DNA from: Bryobacterales bacterium
GTDB lineage: Bacteria > Acidobacteriota > Terriglobia > Bryobacterales > Bryobacteraceae
NCBI GenBank assembly: GCA_947446025.1
Contig: CANFEY010000014.1
Coordinates: forward strand, 18,284-82,283
Length of the DNA stretch: 64,000 nt
Direction: 5' to 3'
Shown: one piece after another, positions 16,562 to 25,301 of the stretch
How the letters are laid out: each line of letters begins with the position of its first letter
Numbering within the stretch: the stretch's first letter is position 1
The notes under the pieces: generated by a model
The model's database searches: none
The model's input: the letters and a program-made list of their open reading frames with translations, nothing else
Told to the model about the DNA's origin: nothing
Translations under genes and position numbers: made by a program

Positions 16562-17175
16562 TCCACGCCCTGCGCCAATCCATCGAGCCCATCGAAGCTG
16601 CCTTCGCGCGCCTGTGGCCCGAAGCCAAGCTGCAAAACCTCATCGACGACAGCCTCTCGCGCGACCTCGCCCGCACCGGCACCCTCGATGAAAACATGGT
16701 GCTGCGCTTCCTCACCCTGGGCCGCTACGCCAAAGCCACCGGAGCAGACGCCATCCTCTTCAGTTGCTCGGCGTTCGGACCCGCAATTGACGCCGTCGCA
16801 CGCGACCTCTCGCCCTTGCCCGTCCGCAAGCCGAACCAAGCCATGATTGCGCAAGCGGTCGAGCACGGCGGCCGCATCGCCATTGTGTCCAGCTTTCAGC
16901 CCACGCTCCATTCCATCCCCGCCGAGTTTCCCGCAGGCACACAACTGGTCCCCATCTTCGTAGAAGACGCAATGGCCGCCCTCGCTGCGGGCGACACCTC
17001 CACCCACGACCGTCTAGTGGCCGAAGCCTGCCACGACGCCGACGCCGACGTCTTCGCCCTCACCCAATTCAGCATCGCCCGAGCCGCCCATGCAGTCGCC
17101 GCCGCTACCCGCAAGCCCGTCTTCACAACTCCAGACGCCGCCGTCCTCGACATCAAGTCAGCCGTAGTATCATAA
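16546..17175 (+). CDS. Aspartate/glutamate racemase-superfamily protein
   Basis: A 209-residue protein starting at GTG inside the end of the AraC gene. It has the two-lobed Asp/Glu/hydantoin racemase pattern: the first active-site cysteine in LFSCSAFG (about residue 74) and the second half with VFALTQFSIARAA. The second catalytic Cys of true racemases appears to be replaced (Thr/Gln-Phe-Ser in that loop), as in decarboxylase-like relatives. A racemase activity is therefore doubtful and the reaction unknown. Coupling to the regulator suggests use of a ligand sensed by it. Confidence 0.75.
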   Translation: MRISLIHALRQSIEPIEAAFARLWPEAKLQNLIDDSLSRDLARTGTLDENMVLRFLTLGRYAKATGADAILFSCSAFGPAIDAVARDLSPLPVRKPNQAMIAQAVEHGGRIAIVSSFQPTLHSIPAEFPAGTQLVPIFVEDAMAALAAGDTSTHDRLVAEACHDADADVFALTQFSIARAAHAVAAATRKPVFTTPDAAVLDIKSAVVS

Positions 17176-17180
17176 ATTCC

Positions 17181-18005
17181 ATGCAAACCCGCCGTCAGAT
17201 GCTCGCCTTCGCCGCCGCTTCCCTGCTGACCACCCGCGCGCGCGCCCAGCAGAAACTGCTTCCCCTTAGGAACTCCGGCCTCGACCATATCTCCATCACC
17301 GTCCCCGACGCCGTCAAGGCCTCCACCTTCTATGGCCGCATCTTCGACCCGCAAGTCTTCCACGAACGCACCGGCGTCCAGCGCTTCTACGTCCGCCTAG
17401 GCTCCGCCTACATCGCCTTCGGCCCGCAAGCCAACGCGACTCCCTACATCGACCACATCGCCGCCGGCGTCATCGACCTCCAGGAAGACAAATTCGGCGA
17501 CCCCTCGGTCAAAGCCGAATTCACCGCCGCCGGCATGGTCGCCCCTCCCGGTGCCATCACCCTGGTGCCCGATCCCGACAACCTGCGCACGCAACTAGTG
17601 AACGCAACACACGGCCTGTTCGATACGCTGATGCCCGGAGGCCGCGTCACCACTGACCCCGCCGCCCTCATCCCCATCGGCCTCGACCACATCATGATCT
17701 CCGTCACCGACGTAGAAAAATCCGCCGCCCACTACCGCAAGCTGCTGGGCCCGGAAGCCTCCACCGAACGCAACCCCCAACGCGTGTGGTTCAAACTAGC
17801 CGACACCCGCATCGGCCTCGAAGCCGCCCCCGCCGGCCAAAAACCCAGCTTCTCTCACTACGGCGTCAAGGTAGCCGGCTTCAACAAATCCCAAGCCACC
17901 GCGCGCCTCGAAAAGCTCGGCATCAAAGTGGAACCCGGTGCAGAAAAAGACACCCTCCGCTTCCGCGACCTATACAACCTGTCGGTCGAAGTCATCGGCG
18001 GCTGA
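17181..18005 (+). CDS. Secreted two-domain VOC-family protein
   Basis: A 274-residue protein with a Tat-like leader (TRRQMLAFAAASLL...RARAQ). Two glyoxalase/bleomycin-resistance (VOC) modules follow: residues ~30-135 starting GLDHISITVPDAVKASTFY, and ~160-274 starting GLDHIMISVTDVEKSAAHY. Each VOC half normally gives a His or Glu metal ligand, and the two GLDHI histidines are the expected first ligands. Enzyme type cannot be told. It follows the racemase-like gene by five bases and may be in its operon. Confidence 0.8.
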   Translation: MQTRRQMLAFAAASLLTTRARAQQKLLPLRNSGLDHISITVPDAVKASTFYGRIFDPQVFHERTGVQRFYVRLGSAYIAFGPQANATPYIDHIAAGVIDLQEDKFGDPSVKAEFTAAGMVAPPGAITLVPDPDNLRTQLVNATHGLFDTLMPGGRVTTDPAALIPIGLDHIMISVTDVEKSAAHYRKLLGPEASTERNPQRVWFKLADTRIGLEAAPAGQKPSFSHYGVKVAGFNKSQATARLEKLGIKVEPGAEKDTLRFRDLYNLSVEVIGG

Positions 18006-18014
18006 TCCCTCAGC

Positions 18015-18398
18015 ATGACGACCGCGTCCCTTGGGAACACCTTCGCGGTTTGCGCAACATTCGCATCGTTCTTCCAACTCGCACTTGTGTGCGGCGCGCC
18101 ATGGGGACGATTAACATTGGGAGGCAAATATCCCGACCGCTTGCCTGTGCGCCTCCGCTTCGTCGCGGCGTTCTCGGCAGTTCTGCTCGCGGTGTTCGCC
18201 CTGGTCGTCGAAGTCCGTGCGGGAGTGATCGGTGCGCCGTGGCAAGCCCTATCGCGGAATCTCATCTGGGTGGTGGTGGCGTACTGCGCCCTCGGAACGC
18301 TGGCCAACGCGATCACCCCTAGCAAGTGGGAGCGTGTCCTGTGGCTTCCCGTTGTGCTCGTCTTGCTGATTACAAGTCTTCGCGTTGCGGTTAGTTGA
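18015..18398 (+). CDS. Small integral membrane protein with about four helices
   Basis: A 127-residue hydrophobic protein. Helices can be placed near residues 5-27, 45-68, 82-100 and 107-125. A polar loop GRLTLGGKYPDRLPVRLR separates the first two and NAITPSKWERVLW precedes the last. The pattern matches small hypothetical membrane proteins found in many bacteria. No catalytic motif is visible. It follows the VOC gene by nine bases and converges on the SRPBCC gene. Confidence 0.75.
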   Translation: MTTASLGNTFAVCATFASFFQLALVCGAPWGRLTLGGKYPDRLPVRLRFVAAFSAVLLAVFALVVEVRAGVIGAPWQALSRNLIWVVVAYCALGTLANAITPSKWERVLWLPVVLVLLITSLRVAVS

Positions 18399-18409
18399 TC
18401 GGCCGCCTC

Positions 18410-18961
18410 CTACCGGACCCCAGCTTCCTCAATCTTGCTCTTCAGCGTAACCAAGTCCTGCTCCAGCTTAGGCGTCGAGGAGGGCGTGGCCACCGGCTCC
18501 AGCAAACGCACCATCCACATCGTGTAGTGAATCCGGCTCTCCAACTGCACCCGCGTAAGCCCGCCTCCAAGGTCCGTCAACTGGTAGCTTTGCGACCCCG
18601 TGAAGAATCCCGGAAGAGCAACGTCAGCGGAGAAATGCCTCGGCGGATCATACGCCGTCGACACCGATTCGATCCGAACCAACTCCGACGACCCCGGCTC
18701 GTTCATCAACACCACCGTCTTGCGCCCAACGCCGTTGACCTCGGAATTGAGCACCTCAACGCTCGTCACCCATCCTACCCATTGCTTGAACTTGTCCGGC
18801 TCCTCGATCCATCGCCATACTTGCTCGGTAGGCGCGCTAATCTCAATCGAGGCGAGAGAGAGGCCGGCGTCTTCGCGCTGTCCCATCAGCGCCAACACCG
18901 CCACCAAGAGCACAAGCACTCCGACGGTGCCTGCGAGAACGCGAACCAACCACTTCTTCAT
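18410..18961 (-). CDS. Membrane-anchored SRPBCC-fold (polyketide cyclase-like) protein
   Basis: A 183-residue protein with one N-terminal membrane helix (VLAGTVGVLVLLVAVLALM). It continues into a START/SRPBCC ligand-binding domain with the typical opening IEISAPTEQVWRWIEEPDKFKQWVGWV and closing amphipathic helix. Its ATG overlaps the stop of the upstream gene (ATGA). It is the last gene of the PadR operon. SRPBCC proteins bind small hydrophobic ligands; the ligand is unknown. Confidence 0.85.
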   Translation of the reverse strand: MKKWLVRVLAGTVGVLVLLVAVLALMGQREDAGLSLASIEISAPTEQVWRWIEEPDKFKQWVGWVTSVEVLNSEVNGVGRKTVVLMNEPGSSELVRIESVSTAYDPPRHFSADVALPGFFTGSQSYQLTDLGGGLTRVQLESRIHYTMWMVRLLEPVATPSSTPKLEQDLVTLKSKIEEAGVR

Positions 18962-19440
18962 ACGGCCGCCTTTCTGCTTTGCGCCAACACCATTCCGGCT
19001 GGAAGAGCCATTACTCCTGCGATGAGGTGTGGAAACGCACGTGACCCTTCCAACACTGCGGCGCACCCCAGCACTCCAAGCGCGCACAAAGCGAAGCCCC
19101 GCAAGCGCTGCCGTGACAGCATCGCGCCTATCAACAAGGAGGCAACGTTGCCCGGATAGAATCCCGGTACAGGCTCCACGCACAACCAGTCGAACAGGAA
19201 GCTCCACAACCAAAACATCGCAACCGCAGAGGGAGCCAACAGGACAGCCGTGCTCGCCGCGCCCTTGAGTAGCCGCCACCCGACAGAGCGCGCAAGCTGG
19301 CTCGCGTACCACCACCAGGCATGCGCAACACCAACCTCACGCCGACGCAAACTGAACTCCTCACGCAGGTCCCCTGCAACGCACTCGGCATCCGCGTGCC
19401 CCGCCAACAGGAAAAGCACATGGGAGAAAGATCGCGTCAT
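18958..19440 (-). CDS. Membrane protein with permease-prefix motif, unknown function
   Basis: A 160-residue protein opening with FLLAGHADAECVAGDLREEFSLRRREVG, the AGDLREEF pattern found in the prefix domain of many acidobacterial ABC permeases. Three or four helices follow (about residues 62-84, 95-110, 115-130, 138-152). No permease core follows, so it is a short stand-alone version. It overlaps the PadR gene upstream and the SRPBCC gene downstream by four bases each, so all three are one transcript. Confidence 0.75.
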   Translation of the reverse strand: MTRSFSHVLFLLAGHADAECVAGDLREEFSLRRREVGVAHAWWWYASQLARSVGWRLLKGAASTAVLLAPSAVAMFWLWSFLFDWLCVEPVPGFYPGNVASLLIGAMLSRQRLRGFALCALGVLGCAAVLEGSRAFPHLIAGVMALPAGMVLAQSRKAAV

Positions 19441-19775
19441 CCGATCACCTCCGGCAGCGGGTACGCCAATCCCTGGGTCATGCGCGCCATTTCGCCGCGT
19501 GTCCGGTTCAACGCCTGAACCCCAGCGCCCGTTACCCGAAACGTCCGTTTCGCGCGCCCGCCGCGTTCCGGCGTTGCATCGCCGAGTTCGGACGTAACCA
19601 ACTCCTTCGCAGCCAACCGCTCCAACGTAGTGTAAACAGCGCCGATGGTGACATCCCGCCCCGTGCGTGCAGCAATCTCACGCCGCACCCGCATGCCGTA
19701 CGCATCGTCCCTGAGCCTCACAATCGCAAGCAGCACCAGGTGCTCGAATTCCCCTAATGTATCGCCCTTCGCCAC
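19437..19775 (-). CDS. PadR-family transcriptional repressor
   Basis: A 112-residue winged-helix regulator of the short PadR type. It has LGEFEHLVLLAIVRLRDDAYGMRVRREIA, the recognition region VTIGAVYTTLERLAAKELV, and the wing GGRAKRTFRVT. PadR repressors usually control their own operon and react to small molecules or envelope stress. The GTG start is 9 bases from a TATTAT -10-like hexamer, so the transcript may be nearly leaderless. It heads a three-gene overlapping operon. Confidence 0.92.
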   Translation of the reverse strand: MAKGDTLGEFEHLVLLAIVRLRDDAYGMRVRREIAARTGRDVTIGAVYTTLERLAAKELVTSELGDATPERGGRAKRTFRVTGAGVQALNRTRGEMARMTQGLAYPLPEVIG

Positions 19776-19779
19776 TGTT

Positions 19780-19792
19780 TCTACATAATAGA
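19780..19792 (-). promoter_or_regulatory. Candidate PadR promoter/operator
   Basis: Just upstream of the PadR GTG is TCTACATAATAGA, with TCTA/TAGA arms. On the minus strand it contains a TATTAT hexamer at the spacing expected for a -10 box of a leaderless message. PadR proteins commonly bind AT-rich dyads overlapping their own promoter. Low confidence; the dyad is short. Confidence 0.35.
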
Positions 19793-20160
19793 TAAAATGC
19801 CCCGGCGCGTCAATATGACCTCGTCGACCGGAACGCCGATCACCACAAATCGCAAATCCAAAGCACCCGCGCCGTCAGTCACATACCACTCTCATCCACA
19901 CCCATCCCCGCTCCCGCGCGTTACCCTCCAACCAAGCAACCGGGTGTTGGTCTTGCACAGTACCGGTTGGCCAAAGCCGCCAAGTCCTAGGAAACGACGC
20001 GTGCACGGTAAAAGTCCTCGGGCACGAGGGCACTGAATGATTCAAGTCGAGCGGTGTCAGCGAAAGGATACCTCGAGTAGGGGCGATCACCTCTACAAAA
20101 CAGTGCGCGCACTGAAAAGAACGAACTTGGGGCGAAACAAAAGGGCGGACGAAGGCGAAC
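19793..20160. other. Intergenic stretch, nothing recognised
   Basis: About 370 bases upstream of the PadR promoter and downstream of lhgO. Short frames exist on both strands, but they have proline/serine/arginine-rich random-looking products, no plausible ribosome site and no recognisable domain. I see no tRNA, strong terminator or repeat. Confidence 0.5.
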
Positions 20161-21357
20161 CTAAGCCCCCATCCGCCCCGTCACCATCTCCGCCAACTCC
20201 GCTCCGATCGCCAGCGAGGACGTCGCCCCAGGACTCGGCGCATTCACCACGTGCAGTTCGCCCTCGCCTTCCACGAAGTCGAAGTCGTCCACCAGCGTGC
20301 CGTTCGGAGCCATCGCCTGCGCCCGCACTCCTGCACCTCCCGGCATCAGATCTTCCTCGCGAATCTCCGGCACCAGCTTCTGCAACGACTCGCAAAACAT
20401 CCGGCGGCTGAAGCTCCGCCGCGATTCGTCCCAACAGGTCCGCCCATACTTCCGCAGGAATCGCCACAGCCCCGGATAGAGCAGCGCATCCGCCGTATCC
20501 GCCACGCTGACGATGCCCTTCCGATACCCCTCGCGCGCCAGCGCCAGCACCGCGTTCGGACCCGCTTCAATCCCGCCGCCTATCCGCCGCGTGAAGTGTA
20601 CGCCCAGGAATGGCAGCCCAGGATCGGGCACGGGGTAGATCAAGTGCTTCACCAGAAACTGCCGCTCCGGCCGGATGAGGAAATACTCGCCGCGAAACGG
20701 CACGATGCGCGACGCCCGAGGCCGCCCCGTCAACGCCGCCACCCGGTCCGAATGCAGCCCCGCACACGTCACCACGAAATCCGCCGCCGCAGTCCCCTTC
20801 GTGTGCTCGATGCGCCACTCCGCCCCATCGCGACGGATCGCCGTGACCTCGGCCCCGGTCGTCACGCTACCCACCAGCCGAGCCAACGTCGCGCACACCG
20901 CCGGATAATCCGCGATGCCCTCCTGCGGCACCGCAATCGCGGCCAGCCCCGCGGCATGCGGCTCGATTTCGCGCAACGCTTCCTGACCCAGCAGCCGCAG
21001 CCCTTGCAGCCCGTTCCGCTGACCGCGTTCAAACAGCGCCTGCAACCTGGAGACCTCATCAGCCTCGGTCGCAACCACCAGCTTGCCGCAAATCTCGTGC
21101 GCGATCCCATGCTCGGCGCAGAACTCCGTCATCTGCCGGATGCCCGTTACCGCCAGCCGCGCGCGCCGCGAACCGGGCTTGTAGTACAAGCCGCAATGCA
21201 GCACGCCGCTGTTGTGTCCACTCTGGTGCCTCCCCACGCCGTCTTCTTTTTCGAGCAGCGTAACCTCGGCTCCCGGCAGCCGCTGCTGCAATCGCCAAGC
21301 CGTGGCCAACCCGACGATTCCCCCGCCCACTACAACGATTCGCTTCACACTATTCAT
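20161..21357 (-). CDS. lhgO: L-2-hydroxyglutarate oxidase
   Basis: An FAD-dependent oxidase/dehydrogenase of the DAO family that returns L-2-hydroxyglutarate to 2-oxoglutarate. The 398-residue protein has the dinucleotide motif VVGGGIVGLATAWRL near the N-terminus. It also has the LhgO-type signature GRHQSGHNSGVLHCGLYYKPGS, the substrate loop FRGEYFLI, and PFLGVHFT. The C-terminus NAPSPGATSSLAIG matches the family closely. The MFS gene ends two bases upstream, so the pair is one operon. Confidence 0.93.
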   Translation of the reverse strand: MNSVKRIVVVGGGIVGLATAWRLQQRLPGAEVTLLEKEDGVGRHQSGHNSGVLHCGLYYKPGSRRARLAVTGIRQMTEFCAEHGIAHEICGKLVVATEADEVSRLQALFERGQRNGLQGLRLLGQEALREIEPHAAGLAAIAVPQEGIADYPAVCATLARLVGSVTTGAEVTAIRRDGAEWRIEHTKGTAAADFVVTCAGLHSDRVAALTGRPRASRIVPFRGEYFLIRPERQFLVKHLIYPVPDPGLPFLGVHFTRRIGGGIEAGPNAVLALAREGYRKGIVSVADTADALLYPGLWRFLRKYGRTCWDESRRSFSRRMFCESLQKLVPEIREEDLMPGGAGVRAQAMAPNGTLVDDFDFVEGEGELHVVNAPSPGATSSLAIGAELAEMVTGRMGA

Positions 21358-21358
21358 C

Positions 21359-22543
21359 TTAGCCGGACCGGGGTTTCCAGAACCTCAAAGCCAAACCGAC
21401 CGTGAGCAGTTGCACGCTCACGATGAACGCCGCGCACGCCGCCCATCCATGCCAGTTCCAAAAGAACCCCGGCAACACCGCACCGGCGCTGCCGCCCAAA
21501 TAGTAGAAGCTGGCGTACAACCCCACCGCCAGTGCACGATTGCCCCGCGCCGCCATGCCGACGAATCCGCTGCCCGCCGTCTGCGCCGCGAACACTCCTG
21601 TCGAACAAATTGCCAACCCCACGCCCACCGCCCATAGATTCGGAACAAACGTCAGCGCCACCCCCGCTACACCCGCCGCAATGCTCACCGTCAGCACCGC
21701 GCGCGCTCCAAACTTGTCGATCGCGCGCCCCGCAATCGGATTCACGGCCGCGCCCACAAGGTAGACGAAGAAGATCGAGCCTATCTCCGCCGGCTCCAAA
21801 TGAAACGGCGGCGCGGCCAGATAGAAGGTGACGTACGTGAAAATCGCCACCAGTGAGAACAACACGCAGAAGCCCACCAGATAGGTTGCCAGCAACAACC
21901 GGTTGCGAAGGTGAGCCATCACGGCAGCGGGAAAGCCCGCCAGGTCCAGCGGCGCGCGGACCGGGTTCCGCTCCGGCTTCAGCAACACGCTGATCGCCGC
22001 CGCGCCCGCCAGGCTCAGCACGCCCAGCACCACGAAGCTCCATCGCCAGTCGACGCGCGATGCCACTTGCCCCGCGATGAAGCGGCAGGAGAATCCACCC
22101 AGCACCGTCCCGCTCACGTAGGCGGAGAGTGCCTTGCCCAGACCCTGCTCCGCCCACTCGTCGTTGATGTAGGCCACCGTTACCGAAAACACTCCGGGCG
22201 TGAACACGCCTTGCAGCAGCCGCCAGAAAAGCAGCGTGTACAAACCCTGAGACGTCGCCGCCAGCAGCCCGCACAAGGCCAGCAGAAACGCTGACCACAC
22301 GATCACGGGCTTGCGCCCCAAGCGGTCCGCCAGCAACCCCGCGAACGGTGCAGATAGGGCGACGCCCAGCGCCGCTACGGTCACGGTGAGGCTCACCTCA
22401 ACCGCGCCCACGTGGAAGACACTCTGCAGCAAAGGCAGAATGGGTTGGGTTGCGTAAAGCTGAAGAAACGCGCAAAACCCCGCGACAATCACGCCGAGGG
22501 TCCGCACGGAATTAGGAGTGGGTTTTGTCCCAGGGCCGCGCAT
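21359..22543 (-). CDS. MFS transporter, YnfM/drug-exporter type
   Basis: A 394-residue major facilitator with 12 predicted helices. The loop 2-3 motif GLLADRLGRKPVI is present, and the N-terminal ATQPILPLLQ segment is typical of the YnfM/arabinose-efflux-like branch. The substrate cannot be told. It overlaps the upstream small gene by 32 bases and lies directly before lhgO. This may mean it exports an organic acid or be no more than gene packing. Confidence 0.87.
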   Translation of the reverse strand: MRGPGTKPTPNSVRTLGVIVAGFCAFLQLYATQPILPLLQSVFHVGAVEVSLTVTVAALGVALSAPFAGLLADRLGRKPVIVWSAFLLALCGLLAATSQGLYTLLFWRLLQGVFTPGVFSVTVAYINDEWAEQGLGKALSAYVSGTVLGGFSCRFIAGQVASRVDWRWSFVVLGVLSLAGAAAISVLLKPERNPVRAPLDLAGFPAAVMAHLRNRLLLATYLVGFCVLFSLVAIFTYVTFYLAAPPFHLEPAEIGSIFFVYLVGAAVNPIAGRAIDKFGARAVLTVSIAAGVAGVALTFVPNLWAVGVGLAICSTGVFAAQTAGSGFVGMAARGNRALAVGLYASFYYLGGSAGAVLPGFFWNWHGWAACAAFIVSVQLLTVGLALRFWKPRSG

Positions 22544-22955
22544 GCGCCACGGCGTCGCGATCTTTCACGCGGTCATACAGGTGGTCGTCGCAGGTGGTGC
22601 CCAGGGCTTTGTTGTACAAGCTGGTCATGCCCAGCCCTTCGCGCAAGTCCTCGTCGAACGCATGCAGCGCCTTCAACTGTTCAGCCTGCGCCGGCAGTTG
22701 CTTGCCCGAAGCGGTCTTCAAGAACATCTGGTAGCCGCCGTGGACCAAGTGGGCGATCTCACTGCCGACAAGAATCCCGGCCTTGCCGATGCTCACCTTC
22801 CCCCCGCCCGCGTCCTCGACGTTGGCGGCACAGCCATTACGCGTAGCCAGCGGCTTACCCGCGGCATCGCGACCGGTTTCAAACCCGAATTGCTTCAAGT
22901 TCGCCAGGCGGCTGTCTAAAGTGTATTCTTGCGGTTTTTCTCGGCGGAAGAACAT
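22512..22955 (-). CDS. Conserved hypothetical protein
   Basis: A 147-residue soluble protein with no signal peptide. It opens MFFRREKPQEYTLDSRLANLKQFGFET, has a Gly-rich turn (EDAGGGKVSIGKAGILVGSEIAHLV written in parts), then a helical C-terminal half with LHAFDEDLREGLGMTSLYN. Two cysteines are present (NGCAAN and TTCDD). No domain is recognised. It overlaps the MFS gene start and follows glmM, from which it is read in the same direction after 22 bases. Confidence 0.65.
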   Translation of the reverse strand: MFFRREKPQEYTLDSRLANLKQFGFETGRDAAGKPLATRNGCAANVEDAGGGKVSIGKAGILVGSEIAHLVHGGYQMFLKTASGKQLPAQAEQLKALHAFDEDLREGLGMTSLYNKALGTTCDDHLYDRVKDRDAVAHARPWDKTHS

Positions 22956-22977
22956 AGGAACTTCCTAGTATAACCCG

Positions 22978-24330
22978 TTAGCCGCCCAACTCCACCCGGA
23001 TCGCTTCGGCGATGCCGTGCGCCCAATGATCCACGCGGTCCTGCGTGGGACCTTCCACCATCACCCGTGCCAGCGGCTCGGTGCCGGAGAAGCGTACCAA
23101 CACCCGGCCGGCGTCTTTGAGCTCGCCTTCCGCCTCCGCGATCAGCGCCTTCACTCCAACCAGTTCCTCCAGAGGACGCCGCTGCTTCACCCGCACGTTG
23201 ACCAACAGCTGCGGGAAAATCTCCAGTTCCGCCGTCAGCGCATCCAGGTCCTTGCCGGACTCGCGCACAATCTGGCAGATACGCAGCGCCGTCAGCAGCC
23301 CGTCACCGGTCGTCGCGAACTCGCGGAAAATCACGTGCCCGCTCTGCTCCCCGCCCAGCGGTGCGTTGCGCTTGATCATCTCTTCCAGTACGTATTTATC
23401 GCCCACCGGCGTGCGCACCATCTCAATGCCGTGCCGCGCCAGCGCGATCTTCAGGCCGATGTTCGACATCACCGTCGCGATCACTTCCTTGAGGCCCTGC
23501 GTCTTCTTCAGCCAAATCCCTGCCAGCAGCAACACCGCATCGCCGTCGACCGTCTTGCCCGAACCCGAGACAAACATCGCGCGGTCCGCGTCCCCGTCGA
23601 ACGCCACGCCCAAGTCCGCGCCCGTTTCCAGTACGCGCGCCCGCAACGATTCCAAATGTTGCGAGCCGCAGTGCAGATTGATGTTGCGCCCGTCCGGATG
23701 ATTGTGGATGCAGTCCACCGTCGCGCCCAGCCTTCCAAACAGTGCGGGAGCCAGGTGCGTCGCCGCGCCATTCCCCGGATCGACGACAATCCTGATTCCA
23801 GCCAGCCCCCCCGGCAGCGTATCCGCCAAGTGCTCCACATACGCATGGTCCAAGCCTTCATCCACGCTCAGCAGCATCGGCGAGGGCTGTTGATCCGAAG
23901 CCGCCCACTCAAAAACGTGCGCCTCCAGCAAATGCTCCTGTGCATCCGGCAGCTTGAAGCCGGAATGATCGAAAATCTTGACCCCGTTATCGTGGTACGG
24001 ATTGTGTGACGCCGAAATCATCACGCCCGCCGCAAACGGGCCTTTGGCCGCCACGTAGGCGAGCCCTGGAGTCGAGATCAATCCCGCGAACCGCGCCTTC
24101 ACGCCGCCTTGCGCCAGTCCACCCGCAACATGCTCCGCGATCCACGGACCCGATTCGCGCGTGTCCATACCGATCACCACCTCCGGGTCATCCGGATTTG
24201 GGCCAACATGGTTTGTCCCAATCCACTTCGCCAACGCAACGCCGGCCGCGAACATGGTCGCCCGGTCCAGCGGATACTCGTCCGCCCGCCCCCGGATTCC
24301 ATCGGTGCCAAATAACTTTCGTTCACTCAT
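22978..24330 (-). CDS. glmM: Phosphoglucosamine mutase
   Basis: GlmM converts glucosamine 6-phosphate to glucosamine 1-phosphate for peptidoglycan and lipid A. The 450-residue enzyme has the phosphoserine loop VMISASHNPYHDNG (Ser about 103), the magnesium loop FDGDADRAMF, the sugar loop GGEQSGH and the phosphate loop VRFSGTEPLARVM. It follows cdaA and the micro-cdaR, reproducing the conserved cdaA-cdaR-glmM order in which CdaA and CdaR influence GlmM. Confidence 0.96.
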   Translation of the reverse strand: MSERKLFGTDGIRGRADEYPLDRATMFAAGVALAKWIGTNHVGPNPDDPEVVIGMDTRESGPWIAEHVAGGLAQGGVKARFAGLISTPGLAYVAAKGPFAAGVMISASHNPYHDNGVKIFDHSGFKLPDAQEHLLEAHVFEWAASDQQPSPMLLSVDEGLDHAYVEHLADTLPGGLAGIRIVVDPGNGAATHLAPALFGRLGATVDCIHNHPDGRNINLHCGSQHLESLRARVLETGADLGVAFDGDADRAMFVSGSGKTVDGDAVLLLAGIWLKKTQGLKEVIATVMSNIGLKIALARHGIEMVRTPVGDKYVLEEMIKRNAPLGGEQSGHVIFREFATTGDGLLTALRICQIVRESGKDLDALTAELEIFPQLLVNVRVKQRRPLEELVGVKALIAEAEGELKDAGRVLVRFSGTEPLARVMVEGPTQDRVDHWAHGIAEAIRVELGG

Positions 24331-24335
24331 AGTGT

Positions 24336-24455
24336 TCAGACCAGATTATCGGCATAAATCAGCCACAGCCATAGCAGCGCCGCCACGCCCAGACAGAGCA
24401 GTTTCCACGCGAAATTGTGGGTAAATAGGCGCTGCACAGTACGGGGCACGGCCAC
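24336..24455 (-). CDS. Micro-protein equal to the CdaR (YbbR) N-terminal membrane anchor only
   Basis: A 39-residue frame starting GTG 24455 (or GTG 24449), two bases after the cdaA stop, and ending five bases before glmM. It reads TVQRLFTHNFAWKLLCLG then VAALLWLWLIYADNLV and stop. This matches the start of CdaR proteins, where a short basic-aromatic lead is followed by one LL(A/W)LWLW-rich helix, and its position between cdaA and glmM is exactly that of cdaR. All YbbR repeats are missing, and no leftover of them is seen before glmM. The protein could still bind CdaA through the membrane helix. Confidence 0.6.
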   Translation of the reverse strand: MAVPRTVQRLFTHNFAWKLLCLGVAALLWLWLIYADNLV

Positions 24456-24457
24456 GA

Positions 24458-25291
24458 TTACGCGTTCCCCAATTGCGCCTGAGCCGCGTCCTCGCGCACC
24501 TGAGGCGTTCCCGCAGAATGGTGCGAAAGCCGCTCGCGCAGCCGGTCCAGCCATACATCCGCTTCCAATTCCCCGCGCCATGCAATCGAGATCGCGCCCG
24601 TCTCCTCGGATACAACCACAGCCAAGGCGTCCGTACCCTCCGTCACGCCGATCGCCGCCCGGTGCCGCGTGCCCATCTTGCGCAGGGCCATGCCGTGCGC
24701 GCCGGCCGGGTTGATATGCAACGGCAGGAAACACGCCGCCGCCGCGATGCGGTCCCCTTGCAGGATCACCGCCCCGTCATGCAACTGCGCGCCCGGATGG
24801 AAAATTGCCAGCAGCACATCGCGCGAGACCACAGCATCCAAAGTGATGCCGCTCTCGATGAAGGTGCGCAGGCCGATATCCCGCTCCATCACAATCAGCG
24901 CGCCGACCCGTTTCTCCGCCATGTTCTCAACCGCGGAGAGGATTTCGTCCACGATCTCGCGCCGCTCCAGCCGGCCGCTTAGGCTGACGCGTCGCGCCCA
25001 GCGCACCCGTCCCAGCCGCGTGAGAAAACCCCGCAGTTCAGACTGGAACATCACGATCAAGGCGATGATGGCGTAGGGCGCCAGAGTTGCCAGCAGCGTC
25101 CGCAGCAGACGCATGCCCAGCCACCCCGCGGCCAGATACATCAGCACCAGCACGGCCATGCCGCTGAGCACGGACATCGCCCGCCGCCCGCGCAGCACCA
25201 GCACGAAGTTGTAGAGCAGCACCGCGACAACCACGATGTCGAGCACGGTGCGCACCGTGAGCATCGGATTGTCCGGCCAGGCAAAGGGCAT
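24458..25291 (-). CDS. cdaA: Diadenylate cyclase CdaA
   Basis: CdaA makes cyclic di-AMP, which controls potassium and osmotic balance and cell wall growth. The 277-residue protein has three N-terminal helices (about residues 10-85) and a DAC domain. The catalytic LHDGAVI and TRHRAAIGVTEGTDALAVVVSEE motifs are intact. A ~20-residue Gln/Ala-rich tail follows the domain. It begins the cdaA / micro-cdaR / glmM operon. Confidence 0.94.
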   Translation of the reverse strand: MPFAWPDNPMLTVRTVLDIVVVAVLLYNFVLVLRGRRAMSVLSGMAVLVLMYLAAGWLGMRLLRTLLATLAPYAIIALIVMFQSELRGFLTRLGRVRWARRVSLSGRLERREIVDEILSAVENMAEKRVGALIVMERDIGLRTFIESGITLDAVVSRDVLLAIFHPGAQLHDGAVILQGDRIAAAACFLPLHINPAGAHGMALRKMGTRHRAAIGVTEGTDALAVVVSEETGAISIAWRGELEADVWLDRLRERLSHHSAGTPQVREDAAQAQLGNA

Positions 25292-25301
25292 GCAGCTCGG
25301 C

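Noticed and set aside
19797..20090. Short frames on both strands upstream of PadR
   Set aside because: No ribosome site, no domain, Pro/Arg/Ser-rich.
20251..21405. 384-residue plus-strand frame
   Set aside because: Shadow of lhgO, Arg/Pro/His-rich.
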